Shown here one piece after another: positions 1 to 5,572 of a stretch of DNA of 6,016 nt (the stretch's first letter is position 1; every line of letters starts with the position of its first letter). Both the position numbers and the translations under genes were made by a program. Below the pieces are notes generated by a model. It worked only from the letters and a program-made list of their open reading frames with translations, did not search any database and had not been told where the DNA came from. Source of the stretch: an uncultured Persicitalea sp. (GTDB lineage: Bacteria > Bacteroidota > Bacteroidia > Cytophagales > Spirosomataceae); contig CATMVR010000342.1 in assembly GCA_950075905.1 (NCBI GenBank), forward strand, positions 1 to 6,016, in the 5' to 3' direction.

Positions 1-1235
1 AACAACACTACGGGGCTGGCCGGATTAGAAGGATTCACCAGCTTGGTGACGATGGTACGGGTTTCGTTCCAGCGCTCCGAAAACAGGGCCGTAGTGGCAT
101 TGCCCCAGGTGACGCCGCCAAAGCGGAGGGCAGCCTTGTACAGTTCGGTAGGCGTGGCGGAGAAAGGCGCGGACAGGCTATACACCACGTCGCGCACATC
201 GGCCTTCTTCTTGGGGTCACCGCCATCCTTGGCTTCTACCCAGTACACGGTGGCAGGGGTATCGTTGCGCCAGTCGTAGTTGCGGGGGCCGTTGGGCGCG
301 GCGTCGCGGCCCCAGGGCATGTTTTCGAGCAGTGGGCTATCGTGCAGGGCTTTCACAAGCGCGCCGGTAGCGGCATAAATCTCGGTTTTGGCGGGGAACC
401 GATTGACGGGTACCAGGTACGAGAAAGGCCGGTGCAGCGTCTCCACGAGTACATACTGGCCGTCGGGCGAGGGCGTAGCGCTGGCAATCATGCCCAGTGT
501 GCCAATGGCTTTGGTGCTGCCGTCGAGGCCGAGCTTCATGACCTGCGAGGTAGCGTAGTACTCAAACAGCTTCTCGTCGGTCGGGTTTTTGAGCAGGTCC
601 TGGTAGGTAGCGGCCTGGGCTTTCTTGCCGAGGTTTTCCTGTACCGTCGGCCCCTCGGGCACGCGGCTGATGACCGGCGCGGTGCCGCGCTCGGCCGATA
701 CTGCCCGTACAACAAACGACTGGCTGTCTGACACCCACTGGTAGGGAGAGCCCATGACGGCATTGAGGGCCAGGTCGCTCACTTTGCGGGCGGTGGCGGC
801 AGCTACGTCGAGCACGTACAGCTCAATTTTGTTGTCGGTGGTATTGGTGAAGGCAATTTTGCTGTCGTCCGGCGACCACTGAATGTACGAAATCTTCGCT
901 TTTTCGGGGAGGCCCTTAATGGCTACATCCTGCGCGTTGCCTGCCACTTTGCGCAGGGTCAGGGTGTTGGTATATACCGCCCGGCTCGGGCCATTGGTGG
1001 CGGGGTTGAACCGCAAACCGGCCAGCCGGTACTCGGGCTCAGAAAGTTCGGCGATGGTAGTGGTGGCAGTATTGCGTCCCATCAGCAGCATCCAGGTACC
1101 CTTGCTGTCTACACTGACGGTGGGGGTAGGGGTGGCCATCACCAGATCGGCCAGAGCTTTGGGAGGGAGTTGGTAACCGTTGTCCTGCGCCAGGACGGCC
1201 ACACTCCACAAACAGAGGAAAAGAATTTTTTTCAT
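1..1235 (-). CDS. Secreted S9 family peptidase, glutamyl endopeptidase type (N-terminal part, cut by window edge)
   Basis: The minus strand is open from an ATG at 1235 to the left edge, giving 411 residues without a stop. Residues 1-16 form a short Sec signal (MKKILFLCLW start, likely cleavage VLA|Q), so the enzyme probably acts in the periplasm or outside. The mature start has the LPPKALADLV stretch, followed by EPEYRLAGLR, YIQWSPDDSKIAFT, TYQDLLKNPTDEKLFEYYA, LHRPFSYLVPVNRFP and WVEAKDGGDPKKKADVRD. I recognise these as the seven-bladed propeller of glutamyl endopeptidase (MEROPS S9D; the plant chloroplast GEP is a homologue). Family members cleave peptides after Glu with a C-terminal alpha/beta-hydrolase Ser-Asp-His triad. 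That domain lies beyond the window, so activity and intactness cannot be judged. No Shine-Dalgarno is visible; the leader is A/T-rich, as usual in Bacteroidota. It is divergent from the oxidoreductase gene. Recognition is from memory of the family, not a search. Confidence 0.88.
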   Translation of the reverse strand, partial: MKKILFLCLWSVAVLAQDNGYQLPPKALADLVMATPTPTVSVDSKGTWMLLMGRNTATTTIAELSEPEYRLAGLRFNPATNGPSRAVYTNTLTLRKVAGNAQDVAIKGLPEKAKISYIQWSPDDSKIAFTNTTDNKIELYVLDVAAATARKVSDLALNAVMGSPYQWVSDSQSFVVRAVSAERGTAPVISRVPEGPTVQENLGKKAQAATYQDLLKNPTDEKLFEYYATSQVMKLGLDGSTKAIGTLGMIASATPSPDGQYVLVETLHRPFSYLVPVNRFPAKTEIYAATGALVKALHDSPLLENMPWGRDAAPNGPRNYDWRNDTPATVYWVEAKDGGDPKKKADVRDVVYSLSAPFSATPTELYKAALRFGGVTWGNATTALFSERWNETRTIVTKLVNPSNPASPVVL

Positions 1236-1267
1236 AGAATTTTTTTGATGAACCATTATATAAAACG

Positions 1268-1290
1268 ACTACTTTCTCAGTAGTTTTTTT
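1268..1290 (+). repeat. Small hairpin with T tract in the peptidase leader
   Basis: ACTACT (1268-1273) and AGTAGT (1279-1284) form a perfect 6-bp stem around a TTCTC loop. On the plus strand a run of seven T follows (1284-1290), the layout of a weak rho-independent terminator, but no plus-strand gene lies upstream. On the minus strand it would fall in the 5' leader of the peptidase mRNA, 33 bases before the ATG. The stem is AT-rich and short, so function is uncertain. Confidence 0.3.
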
Positions 1291-1334
1291 GGGCGTTCGA
1301 AAGTAACAACTTTTAGCTTATTCTGCGCGAAAAA

Positions 1335-1348
1335 TAGTTGCCCAACTA
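1335..1348. promoter_or_regulatory. Perfect 14-bp dyad, possible operator
   Basis: TAGTTG (1335-1340) and CAACTA (1343-1348) are exact reverse complements separated by CC. A dyad of this size in a divergent promoter region is a plausible binding site for a dimeric regulator of either flanking gene. The two-base spacer makes a DNA site more likely than an RNA hairpin. No second copy was seen in the window. Confidence 0.3.
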
Positions 1349-1597
1349 ATAATTTATACAGAAAGTATTCGGGAGTTTATCCTTTGGCTATACACAGAGA
1401 TCAAAGGTATTTCGAAAAAGAAGTATAGGGTAAGGAGGCTACGGGCAAAATTTGTCAGGCTCGCCAGGAGTACGATTCCCACCTTTTTCAGTACTACTAA
1501 GTAAATCTGGCGGTAAATGTATTTTTTATAAAATAACCGCCCCACCAGGAGCAACCGCCTGACTTTTCGAGTATTCCTAACCCATTTATACTTTACT

Positions 1598-3052
1598 ATG
1601 CAAACAAAAGATACCCAGCCAACCGGCAGCAAACCCACCCGCCGTGACTTTGTGAAGGCTTCCACCCTGGCGGCCTCTTCGTTTTTTATCGTGCCCCGGC
1701 ACGTCCTGGGCAAGGGCTTCATTGCCCCCAGCGACAAGCTCAACATTGCCGGCATCGGCGTGGGCGGTAAGGGCAAGAGCGACCTGGCGGCCTTTGCCCA
1801 AAGCCCTAATGTCAACATCGTGGCCCTCTGTGACGTCGACGACCGGCGGGCGGTAGATTCCCGGAAGGCCTATCCCAAGGCTACCTACTACAAGGATTTC
1901 CGCGAGATGCTGGCCAAGGAAAACAAAAATATCGACGCCTGCTCCATCTCCACGCCAGATAACACCCACGCGGTAGCCACCCTGGCGGCCATGCAGCTGG
2001 GCAAGCACGTGTACACCCAAAAACCCCTGACCCACGATATTTACGAAGCGCGTTTGCTGGGCAAAGCCGCCGAGAAGTATAAGGTGATCACCCAGATGGG
2101 CAATCAGGGCGGCTCGGGCAATGGCGTGCGGCGCATGCAGGAAATTTACGAATCGGGCATCATCGGCGACGTGCATAAGGTACTTACCTGGACCAACCGC
2201 CCCGTATGGCCGCAGGCGGTACCCACCGACAAAACGTTTGCCATTCCCAAAGAGCTGGACTTTGACCTGTGGCTGGGGCCCGCGCCCAAGGTAGCCTACA
2301 ACGAAGCCTACCTGCCCTGGAACTGGCGCGGCTGGTGGCCCTACGGCACGGGGGCCCTGGGCGACATGGCCTGCCATATCATGGACCCGGTCTACCGTAT
2401 TCTGCCGATCCTGTACCCCAATTCGGTGGAGTGCAGCGTGTCGGGTTCGTGGACGTTTACGCTGCGCCCGCAGGATCATAATCCCGACTGGACGCCGTTT
2501 TCGACCAGTATTCACCTCAACTACCCGCGCAACGACGGCAAGGGGGACATCAAGGTAAGCTGGTACGACGGCGGTATCATGCCCGAGCTACCCGAAGAGC
2601 TCAACCCTGGCGAAGCCTTCGGCAACTCCGACGGCGGCGTGCTATTTATCGGCTCCAAAGGCAAGCTCATGGCCGACTGCTACGGCGCCAAGCCCCGGCT
2701 TCTTCCCCTGAAAGACAACGAAATCCTGAACATTCCCGAAACTATCGAGCGCGTACCCGATGAAAACCACTACCTGCAATGGGTCAATGCCAGTATGCAG
2801 GGCTACGGTACGGGTAAAACCAGCTCGCCGTTTTCGTACGCGGCCCCCTTCGCCGAAAGTATTCTGATCGGTAACCTGGCCATCCGGAGCTGGATGCTGC
2901 GCGATAAGCCCGAAGCGCCCCGCGCCGCCGACCGCTACAATGGCCGGAAAAAGCTTTTCTACGATGCCGAAAATATGCGCATCACCAACTTTGAACCCGC
3001 TAATCAGTACGTGAAGCGCGAGTACCGCGAGGGCTGGGATCTGGTATTGTAA
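1598..3052 (+). CDS. Tat-exported Gfo/Idh/MocA family oxidoreductase
   Basis: This 484-residue protein opens with a twin-arginine signal (T14-R15-R16-D-F-V-K, then a hydrophobic AASSFFIV stretch), so it is probably exported folded with its cofactor. The Rossmann domain follows: GIGVGG at residues 52-57 binds the dinucleotide, and D79 after the second strand (VALCDVDD) would contact the ribose. The family's usual EKP is QKP here (141-143), keeping the catalytic lysine K142. The C-terminal domain has GALGDMACH, with D256 and H260 in the family's DxxxH active-site position. The C-terminal part (SDGGVLFIGSKGKLMADCYG) fits the bacterial subgroup common in Bacteroidota and Planctomycetes. Members oxidise or reduce sugars and polyols using tightly bound NAD(P). 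The substrate is not readable. It appears monocistronic: its own terminator follows. The start is fixed by the Tat signal directly after the ATG; no Shine-Dalgarno is seen. Confidence 0.92.
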   Translation: MQTKDTQPTGSKPTRRDFVKASTLAASSFFIVPRHVLGKGFIAPSDKLNIAGIGVGGKGKSDLAAFAQSPNVNIVALCDVDDRRAVDSRKAYPKATYYKDFREMLAKENKNIDACSISTPDNTHAVATLAAMQLGKHVYTQKPLTHDIYEARLLGKAAEKYKVITQMGNQGGSGNGVRRMQEIYESGIIGDVHKVLTWTNRPVWPQAVPTDKTFAIPKELDFDLWLGPAPKVAYNEAYLPWNWRGWWPYGTGALGDMACHIMDPVYRILPILYPNSVECSVSGSWTFTLRPQDHNPDWTPFSTSIHLNYPRNDGKGDIKVSWYDGGIMPELPEELNPGEAFGNSDGGVLFIGSKGKLMADCYGAKPRLLPLKDNEILNIPETIERVPDENHYLQWVNASMQGYGTGKTSSPFSYAAPFAESILIGNLAIRSWMLRDKPEAPRAADRYNGRKKLFYDAENMRITNFEPANQYVKREYREGWDLVL

Positions 3053-3081
3053 TGGATTGATTATTTGGTTAGATGTTTGGG

Positions 3082-3117
3082 AAGGCGTAGCTTCGGTTGG
3101 AGCTGCGCCTTTTTTTT
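3082..3117 (+). terminator. Rho-independent terminator of the oxidoreductase gene
   Basis: AAGGCGTAGCT (3082-3092) pairs with AGCTGCGCCTT (3101-3111) in an 11-bp stem with a single G-T wobble and an 8-base loop. The T run 3110-3117 follows at once. It sits 30 bases after the oxidoreductase stop codon. Confidence 0.9.
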
Positions 3118-3128
3118 ATCACACATTA

Positions 3129-3155
3129 CTAATTTCCCAAATTAGGCTACTTTTA
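3129..3155 (+). promoter_or_regulatory. Palindrome next to a -7-like box before the small secreted protein gene
   Basis: CTAATTT (3129-3135) and AAATTAG (3139-3145) form a perfect 7-bp inverted repeat around CCC. Two bases later comes TACTTTTA (3148-3155), one mismatch from the Bacteroidota -7 consensus TAnnTTTG. That would place a transcription start about 28 bases before the ATG at 3190. The palindrome would then lie in the promoter spacer, where a repressor or activator could bind. No good -33 TTTG box is visible, so the promoter call is tentative. Confidence 0.35.
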
Positions 3156-3189
3156 TGTATTCTTAACCTTTAACCATGCTGTCAATGCA

Positions 3190-3678
3190 ATGAAAAAGAA
3201 TGCTTTAAAAACCATTTTAGGCCTGGGTAGCCTGTTGGCTTCCCTGATGTATTCAATCCCTTCTCACGCCCAGAAAACGTACGTATGGGAAGATTACAAA
3301 TTACAAATCACCGTTCCCAGCGATTTCAGGGTAAAGAAAAATACCAGCGAAACTTTTGAAATGAAAGGCGATGGTATGGATCTGATTGTGGAGCTGGTTG
3401 AGGAGGATATTACTCTGGATGATCTGGAAGAAGCCACGGTTGCCGGTGCCGAGGAGATGGAACTCGATGAGATAGATGAGGCCAAGTCAGTCAGCTCTAA
3501 TGGGCTCAAAGGCTTCTATGTGGAGGGCTTCAAGGAGGGCTCACGTATTATGTTTGCCGGCATGCTCGATCCCCGCACGCAAACTAATTTCTTTATTGCC
3601 ATTGTTTTTGACGATAATGACGCCCAGGCCGAAGAAGATGCTATTGGTATTCTGAATAGTCTGAAACGCCTGCGCTGA
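3190..3678 (+). CDS. Small secreted acidic protein of unknown function
   Basis: The 162-residue product starts with a clear Sec signal peptide (KK, hydrophobic core, cleavage SHA27|Q28), so the mature protein of about 135 residues is periplasmic or released. I do not recognise the family. The first mature part (YVWEDYKLQITVPSDFRVKKNT) looks like beta strands. Residues 65-97 are strongly acidic, with many Glu/Asp (VELVEEDITLDDLEEA and on). The end, AQAEEDAIGILNSLKRLR, looks like an amphipathic helix. A strand-rich body with a closing helix resembles PsbP/DcrB-like small secreted proteins, but this is only an impression. It contains no cysteines or obvious catalytic motif. The ATG at 3190 is chosen because the signal peptide begins there; a five-codon reading frame from ATG 3176 ends at a TGA overlapping it. 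It is flanked by a terminator upstream and a hairpin downstream, so probably transcribed alone. Confidence 0.85.
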   Translation: MKKNALKTILGLGSLLASLMYSIPSHAQKTYVWEDYKLQITVPSDFRVKKNTSETFEMKGDGMDLIVELVEEDITLDDLEEATVAGAEEMELDEIDEAKSVSSNGLKGFYVEGFKEGSRIMFAGMLDPRTQTNFFIAIVFDDNDAQAEEDAIGILNSLKRLR

Positions 3679-3700
3679 AAGAGAGCGTGATGGACATTTG

Positions 3701-3734
3701 TAGCCCGATAGCCCCTTAGGTTATCGGGCTATTT
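3701..3734 (+). terminator. Long hairpin, probable terminator after the small secreted protein gene
   Basis: TAGCCCGATAGCC (3701-3713) pairs with 3719-3731 in a 13-bp stem with one G-T wobble and a CCTTA loop. Only three T follow (3732-3734), so the U tract is poor, but the stem is strong and lies 22 bases after the stop codon. The sequence is nearly symmetrical, so it would fold on both strands. Confidence 0.65.
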
Positions 3735-3804
3735 GGCATAAAAACCGGAAGATTATGGCAAAATTAAATACCTTGGGGTATGCGAAATAAACCATAGACT
3801 TTTC

Positions 3805-4839
3805 ATGAAACATTATTTTTTACCCCTGTTTCTCCTTATTACCACGACCCTCCACGCCCAGACCTTCAAGAACCCCCTGCTTCCGGCCGGGGCCGATCCG
3901 TGGTCTATCTACAAGGATGGGTACTACTACTACATGCACACCACGGGCCGCGACCTGAGCATCTGGAAAACCAAAGACCTCTCGCAGCTTCCCTCAACCG
4001 AAAAAGTGACGGTGTGGACCCCACCCGCCACGGGCCCGTATTCCAAGGAGATATGGGCACCCGAGCTGCACCACCTGCGTGGCAAATGGTACATCTACTT
4101 TGCCGCCGACGATGGCCGTAACCGCAATCACCGCCTGTACGTGCTCGAAAATGAGGCCGCCGACCCGACGACGGGTACCTGGACTTTTAAAGGTAAGCTG
4201 GAAACCCCGCAGGACAAGTGGGCCATCGATGGCTCGGTGTTTGAGCACAAGGGGCAACTCTTTCTGACGTGGTCGGGTTGGGAGGGCGACGAAAACGGCC
4301 GCCAGGATATTTACCTCTGCAAAATGAGCAATCCCTGGACCTGCACAGGAAACCGTATCCGGATTTCGGACCCCAGGTACGCCTGGGAACAGCACGGCCT
4401 GCTGACGCACCCCGGCCCCGACGATGCTCCCATTGTGCTGGTGAACGAAGGCCCCCAGCCCCTGGTGAGCCCCAACGGCCGGATCAATATCATCTTTTCG
4501 GCCAGCGGCTGCTGGACCGACTACTACGCTCTGGGTATGCTACACGCCGATGCCAACGCCGATCTGATGAATCCGAAATCCTGGATTAAACACTCTGAGC
4601 CCGTGTTCCGGGCCACCGACGTACAGGGTACCCACGCGGCGGGGCACAACAGTTTTTTCGTGTCGCCGGATGGTACCCAGCATTGGATACTTTACCACGC
4701 CAACCCCGAAGCCGGGCAGGGGTGCGGAGGCAAGCGGGCACCGCGTATGCAGCCGTTTACCTTCACGGCCGATGGAGTACCCGTCTTTGGGGAGCCACTG
4801 CCCCTGGGCGTGGAAATGAAGGTACCACGAGCCCGGTAA
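3805..4839 (+). CDS. Secreted glycoside hydrolase family 43 enzyme, probable alpha-L-arabinofuranosidase or xylosidase
   Basis: The 344-residue protein has a Sec signal peptide (MKHYFLPLFLL start, likely cleavage LHA18|Q19) followed directly by a single GH43 five-bladed propeller. All three catalytic carboxylates of the family are visible: base D31 in GADPW, the pKa-modulating D142 in WAIDGSVF, and general acid E215 in NEGPQP. Other typical pieces are YKDGYYYYMHTTG, IWAPELHHLRGKWYIYFAADD and the late HAAGHNSFFVSPDG. The length fits a one-domain enzyme with no carbohydrate-binding module. GH43 enzymes remove arabinose or xylose from plant polysaccharides by inversion; the motifs remind me of the exo-acting arabinofuranosidase group (subfamily 26-like), but I cannot fix the subfamily or substrate. 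The Tat-exported oxidoreductase 0.75 kb upstream may also act on sugars, though terminators separate them. No SusC/SusD genes are in the window. Confidence 0.93.
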   Translation: MKHYFLPLFLLITTTLHAQTFKNPLLPAGADPWSIYKDGYYYYMHTTGRDLSIWKTKDLSQLPSTEKVTVWTPPATGPYSKEIWAPELHHLRGKWYIYFAADDGRNRNHRLYVLENEAADPTTGTWTFKGKLETPQDKWAIDGSVFEHKGQLFLTWSGWEGDENGRQDIYLCKMSNPWTCTGNRIRISDPRYAWEQHGLLTHPGPDDAPIVLVNEGPQPLVSPNGRINIIFSASGCWTDYYALGMLHADANADLMNPKSWIKHSEPVFRATDVQGTHAAGHNSFFVSPDGTQHWILYHANPEAGQGCGGKRAPRMQPFTFTADGVPVFGEPLPLGVEMKVPRAR

Positions 4840-4887
4840 AGTGTTTTTTTTGAAATGTTTCGGTGATTCAGGCCGTGCTGGAGCAAT

Positions 4888-4895
4888 TATTTTTG
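4888..4895 (+). promoter_or_regulatory. Exact Bacteroidota -7 box (TATTTTTG) before the CHRD lipoprotein gene
   Basis: TATTTTTG matches the Bacteroidota -7 consensus TAnnTTTG at every fixed position and lies 42 bases before the ATG at 4938. That predicts a start near 4901-4903 and a leader of about 36 bases. A matching -33 TTTG at the usual distance is not seen; the nearest candidates (TTTC at 4858-4861, TTTG at 4849-4852) are too far upstream. It suggests the lipoprotein gene has its own promoter, separate from the GH43 gene. Confidence 0.45.
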
Positions 4896-4899
4896 TAGC

Positions 4900-4935
4900 T
4901 GTTTCGAAAGTGATTGTTAATTAAACTACGAAACA
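4900..4935 (+). repeat. Inverted repeat spanning the CHRD gene leader
   Basis: TGTTTCG (4900-4906) and CGAAACA (4929-4935) are exact reverse complements, 22 bases apart, the second arm ending two bases before the ATG. Between them lies the palindrome TTAATTAA. If transcribed whole, the arms could pair and cover the start region; if transcription starts at 4902, part of the first arm is lost. It may be chance. Confidence 0.25.
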
Positions 4936-4937
4936 CC

Positions 4938-5375
4938 ATGAAACAATTTGCGATAATGGGACTGTGCCTATTGACTCTGACCATGATGGGCTGTAAGGAT
5001 GATGATGATGATGATATGGTACCCGAAATCGAAGTAACATCAATACTGTCGGGATCGAATGAGGTACCTACCAATACTTCGCCAGCCACCGGAACCGTTA
5101 CCGGTACCTACAACGAAGATACCAATGAGCTGGATTTGGTCATTACCTACCAGCAGATGACTCCAACGGCCTGGCATATTCATGAAGCCCCCAAGGGTAG
5201 CAACGGGCCCGTAATCCTCAATCTGGGTACAACTTTTACCTCGCCCTTTACCTATTCAACCACTCTCACCGAGGAGCAGGAAGACGACCTGCTGGCCACT
5301 ATGTACTACCTTAACATCCACTCGGCCAAATTTCCAAACGGCGAAATCAGAGGTCAGCTGGAAATCGTGCGATGA
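4938..5375 (+). CDS. CHRD-domain lipoprotein, probably surface-exposed
   Basis: The 145-residue product has a lipoprotein signal peptide: hydrophobic residues 4-18, then lipobox TMMGC with the lipidated cysteine at C19. The next residues are K20 and six Asp (21-26). An acidic stretch just after the cysteine is the known Bacteroidota signal for export of lipoproteins to the cell surface, so an outer-surface location is likely. The rest matches the CHRD domain (Pfam PF07452, named after chordin): LSGSNEVP, TGTVTGTYNEDTNELDLVITY, the WHIH motif at 79-82, and the closing YYLNIHSAKFPNGEIRGQL. The biochemical role of bacterial CHRD proteins is not established. A longer frame from TTG 4914 is possible, but ATG 4938 places the signal peptide correctly. 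A strong terminator follows; a -7 box precedes. Confidence 0.93.
   Translation: MKQFAIMGLCLLTLTMMGCKDDDDDDMVPEIEVTSILSGSNEVPTNTSPATGTVTGTYNEDTNELDLVITYQQMTPTAWHIHEAPKGSNGPVILNLGTTFTSPFTYSTTLTEEQEDDLLATMYYLNIHSAKFPNGEIRGQLEIVR
4998..5015 (+). repeat. (GAT)6 trinucleotide repeat coding for six Asp
   Basis: Six perfect GAT codons in a row encode the Asp run directly after the lipidated cysteine of the CHRD lipoprotein. Using one codon throughout, rather than mixing GAT and GAC, makes it a true microsatellite. Slippage would add or remove Asp residues without breaking the frame. Confidence 0.85.
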
Positions 5376-5394
5376 GAGTGATGTTTAATTACTC

Positions 5395-5431
5395 AAAGCG
5401 ACACCGGGTTATCCGCCGGTGTCGCTTTTTT
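5395..5431 (+). terminator. Rho-independent terminator of the CHRD lipoprotein gene
   Basis: 5395-5407 pairs perfectly with 5416-5428 (13 bp, core GCGACACCGG / CCGGTGTCGC) around an 8-base loop, and the T run 5426-5431 follows. It starts 20 bases after the stop codon. Confidence 0.93.
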
Positions 5432-5480
5432 GATATATCATCCGGACTACTGCACGAACAGCAAGGTTTGCCGGCAGATT

Positions 5481-5522
5481 GATACCCTTCGCATTAGAAA
5501 TGCGATATCGGGTGTCTTTTTT
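5481..5522 (+). terminator. Second terminator-like hairpin, in the gap before the serine hydrolase
   Basis: GATACCC (5481-5487) pairs with GGGTGTC (5510-5516) with one G-T wobble. Inside it CGCATT (5490-5495) and AATGCG (5499-5504) form a perfect second stem with an AGA loop. The internal loop is uneven (TT against ATATC). Six T follow at 5517-5522. It looks like an intrinsic terminator, but the preceding gene already has a stronger one 50 bases earlier. It may be a leader attenuator of the serine hydrolase gene, the end of a short RNA, or a backup terminator. Confidence 0.55.
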
Positions 5523-5532
5523 ACAAAACACC

Positions 5533-5552
5533 GGCTCGACTAGTGCCGAGCC
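5533..5552 (+). repeat. GC-rich hairpin just upstream of the serine hydrolase gene
   Basis: GGCTCG (5533-5538) and CGAGCC (5547-5552) are exact reverse complements around an 8-base loop, ending 20 bases before the ATG at 5573. No T run follows, so it is not a terminator. It could shape the mRNA leader or be a protein-binding site. Confidence 0.35.
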
Positions 5553-5572
5553 ATCACTATTTTCTGCAAAAT

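Larger units (their letters stand above)
1236..1597. promoter_or_regulatory. AT-rich divergent intergenic region (362 bp)
   Basis: This gap separates two divergent starts (1235 minus, 1598 plus) and must hold both promoters. It is much more AT-rich than the flanking genes, and neither strand reads like a protein; the minus-strand open frame here is low-complexity and hydrophobic only by chance. No clear pair of Bacteroidota -33 (TTTG) and -7 (TAnnTTTG) boxes is visible. The best minus-strand -7-like site is TACTTTCG (plus positions 1298-1305, one mismatch), about 63 bases before the peptidase start. Two inverted repeats are listed separately (1268-1290 and 1335-1348). I see nothing specific in 1420-1590. 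Confidence 0.5.

Noticed and set aside
342..731. 129-codon plus-strand open frame
   Set aside because: It is antisense to the peptidase propeller, which has strong family motifs on the minus strand.
1590..1597. TACTTTAC as a -7 box for the oxidoreductase gene
   Set aside because: One mismatch from consensus, but it touches the ATG, leaving no room for a normal transcription start before the start codon.
1354..1818. 154-codon minus-strand frame over the intergenic region
   Set aside because: Runs from inside the oxidoreductase into AT-rich non-coding DNA; the tail is low-complexity with no family signal.
1586..2515. 309-codon minus-strand open frame
   Set aside because: It lies entirely opposite the well-supported oxidoreductase, whose plus-strand frame carries the Tat signal, Rossmann and active-site motifs. 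The minus frame is a GC-rich shadow without recognisable motifs.
3795..3802. Promoter for the GH43 gene from TTG at 3773 and TAGACTTT near the ATG
   Set aside because: The -7 match is poor and the start would fall at the initiation codon itself.
3994..4410. 138-codon minus-strand and several plus-strand frames inside the GH43 gene
   Set aside because: Shadows of the GH43 frame, which contains all three catalytic residues.
4823..4851. Possible terminator after the GH43 gene
   Set aside because: There is a run of eight T (4844-4851), but only a 4-bp stem (TACC/GGTA) before it, overlapping the stop codon and separated from the T run.
4914..4937. TTG start giving an N-terminal extension of the CHRD lipoprotein
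   Set aside because: The added residues put charged residues before a signal peptide that already starts correctly at ATG 4938, and the region lies in the probable leader.
3805..5375. A polysaccharide utilisation locus
   Set aside because: Only one glycosidase is present; no SusC/SusD pair, hybrid two-component system or sugar transporter is in the window.
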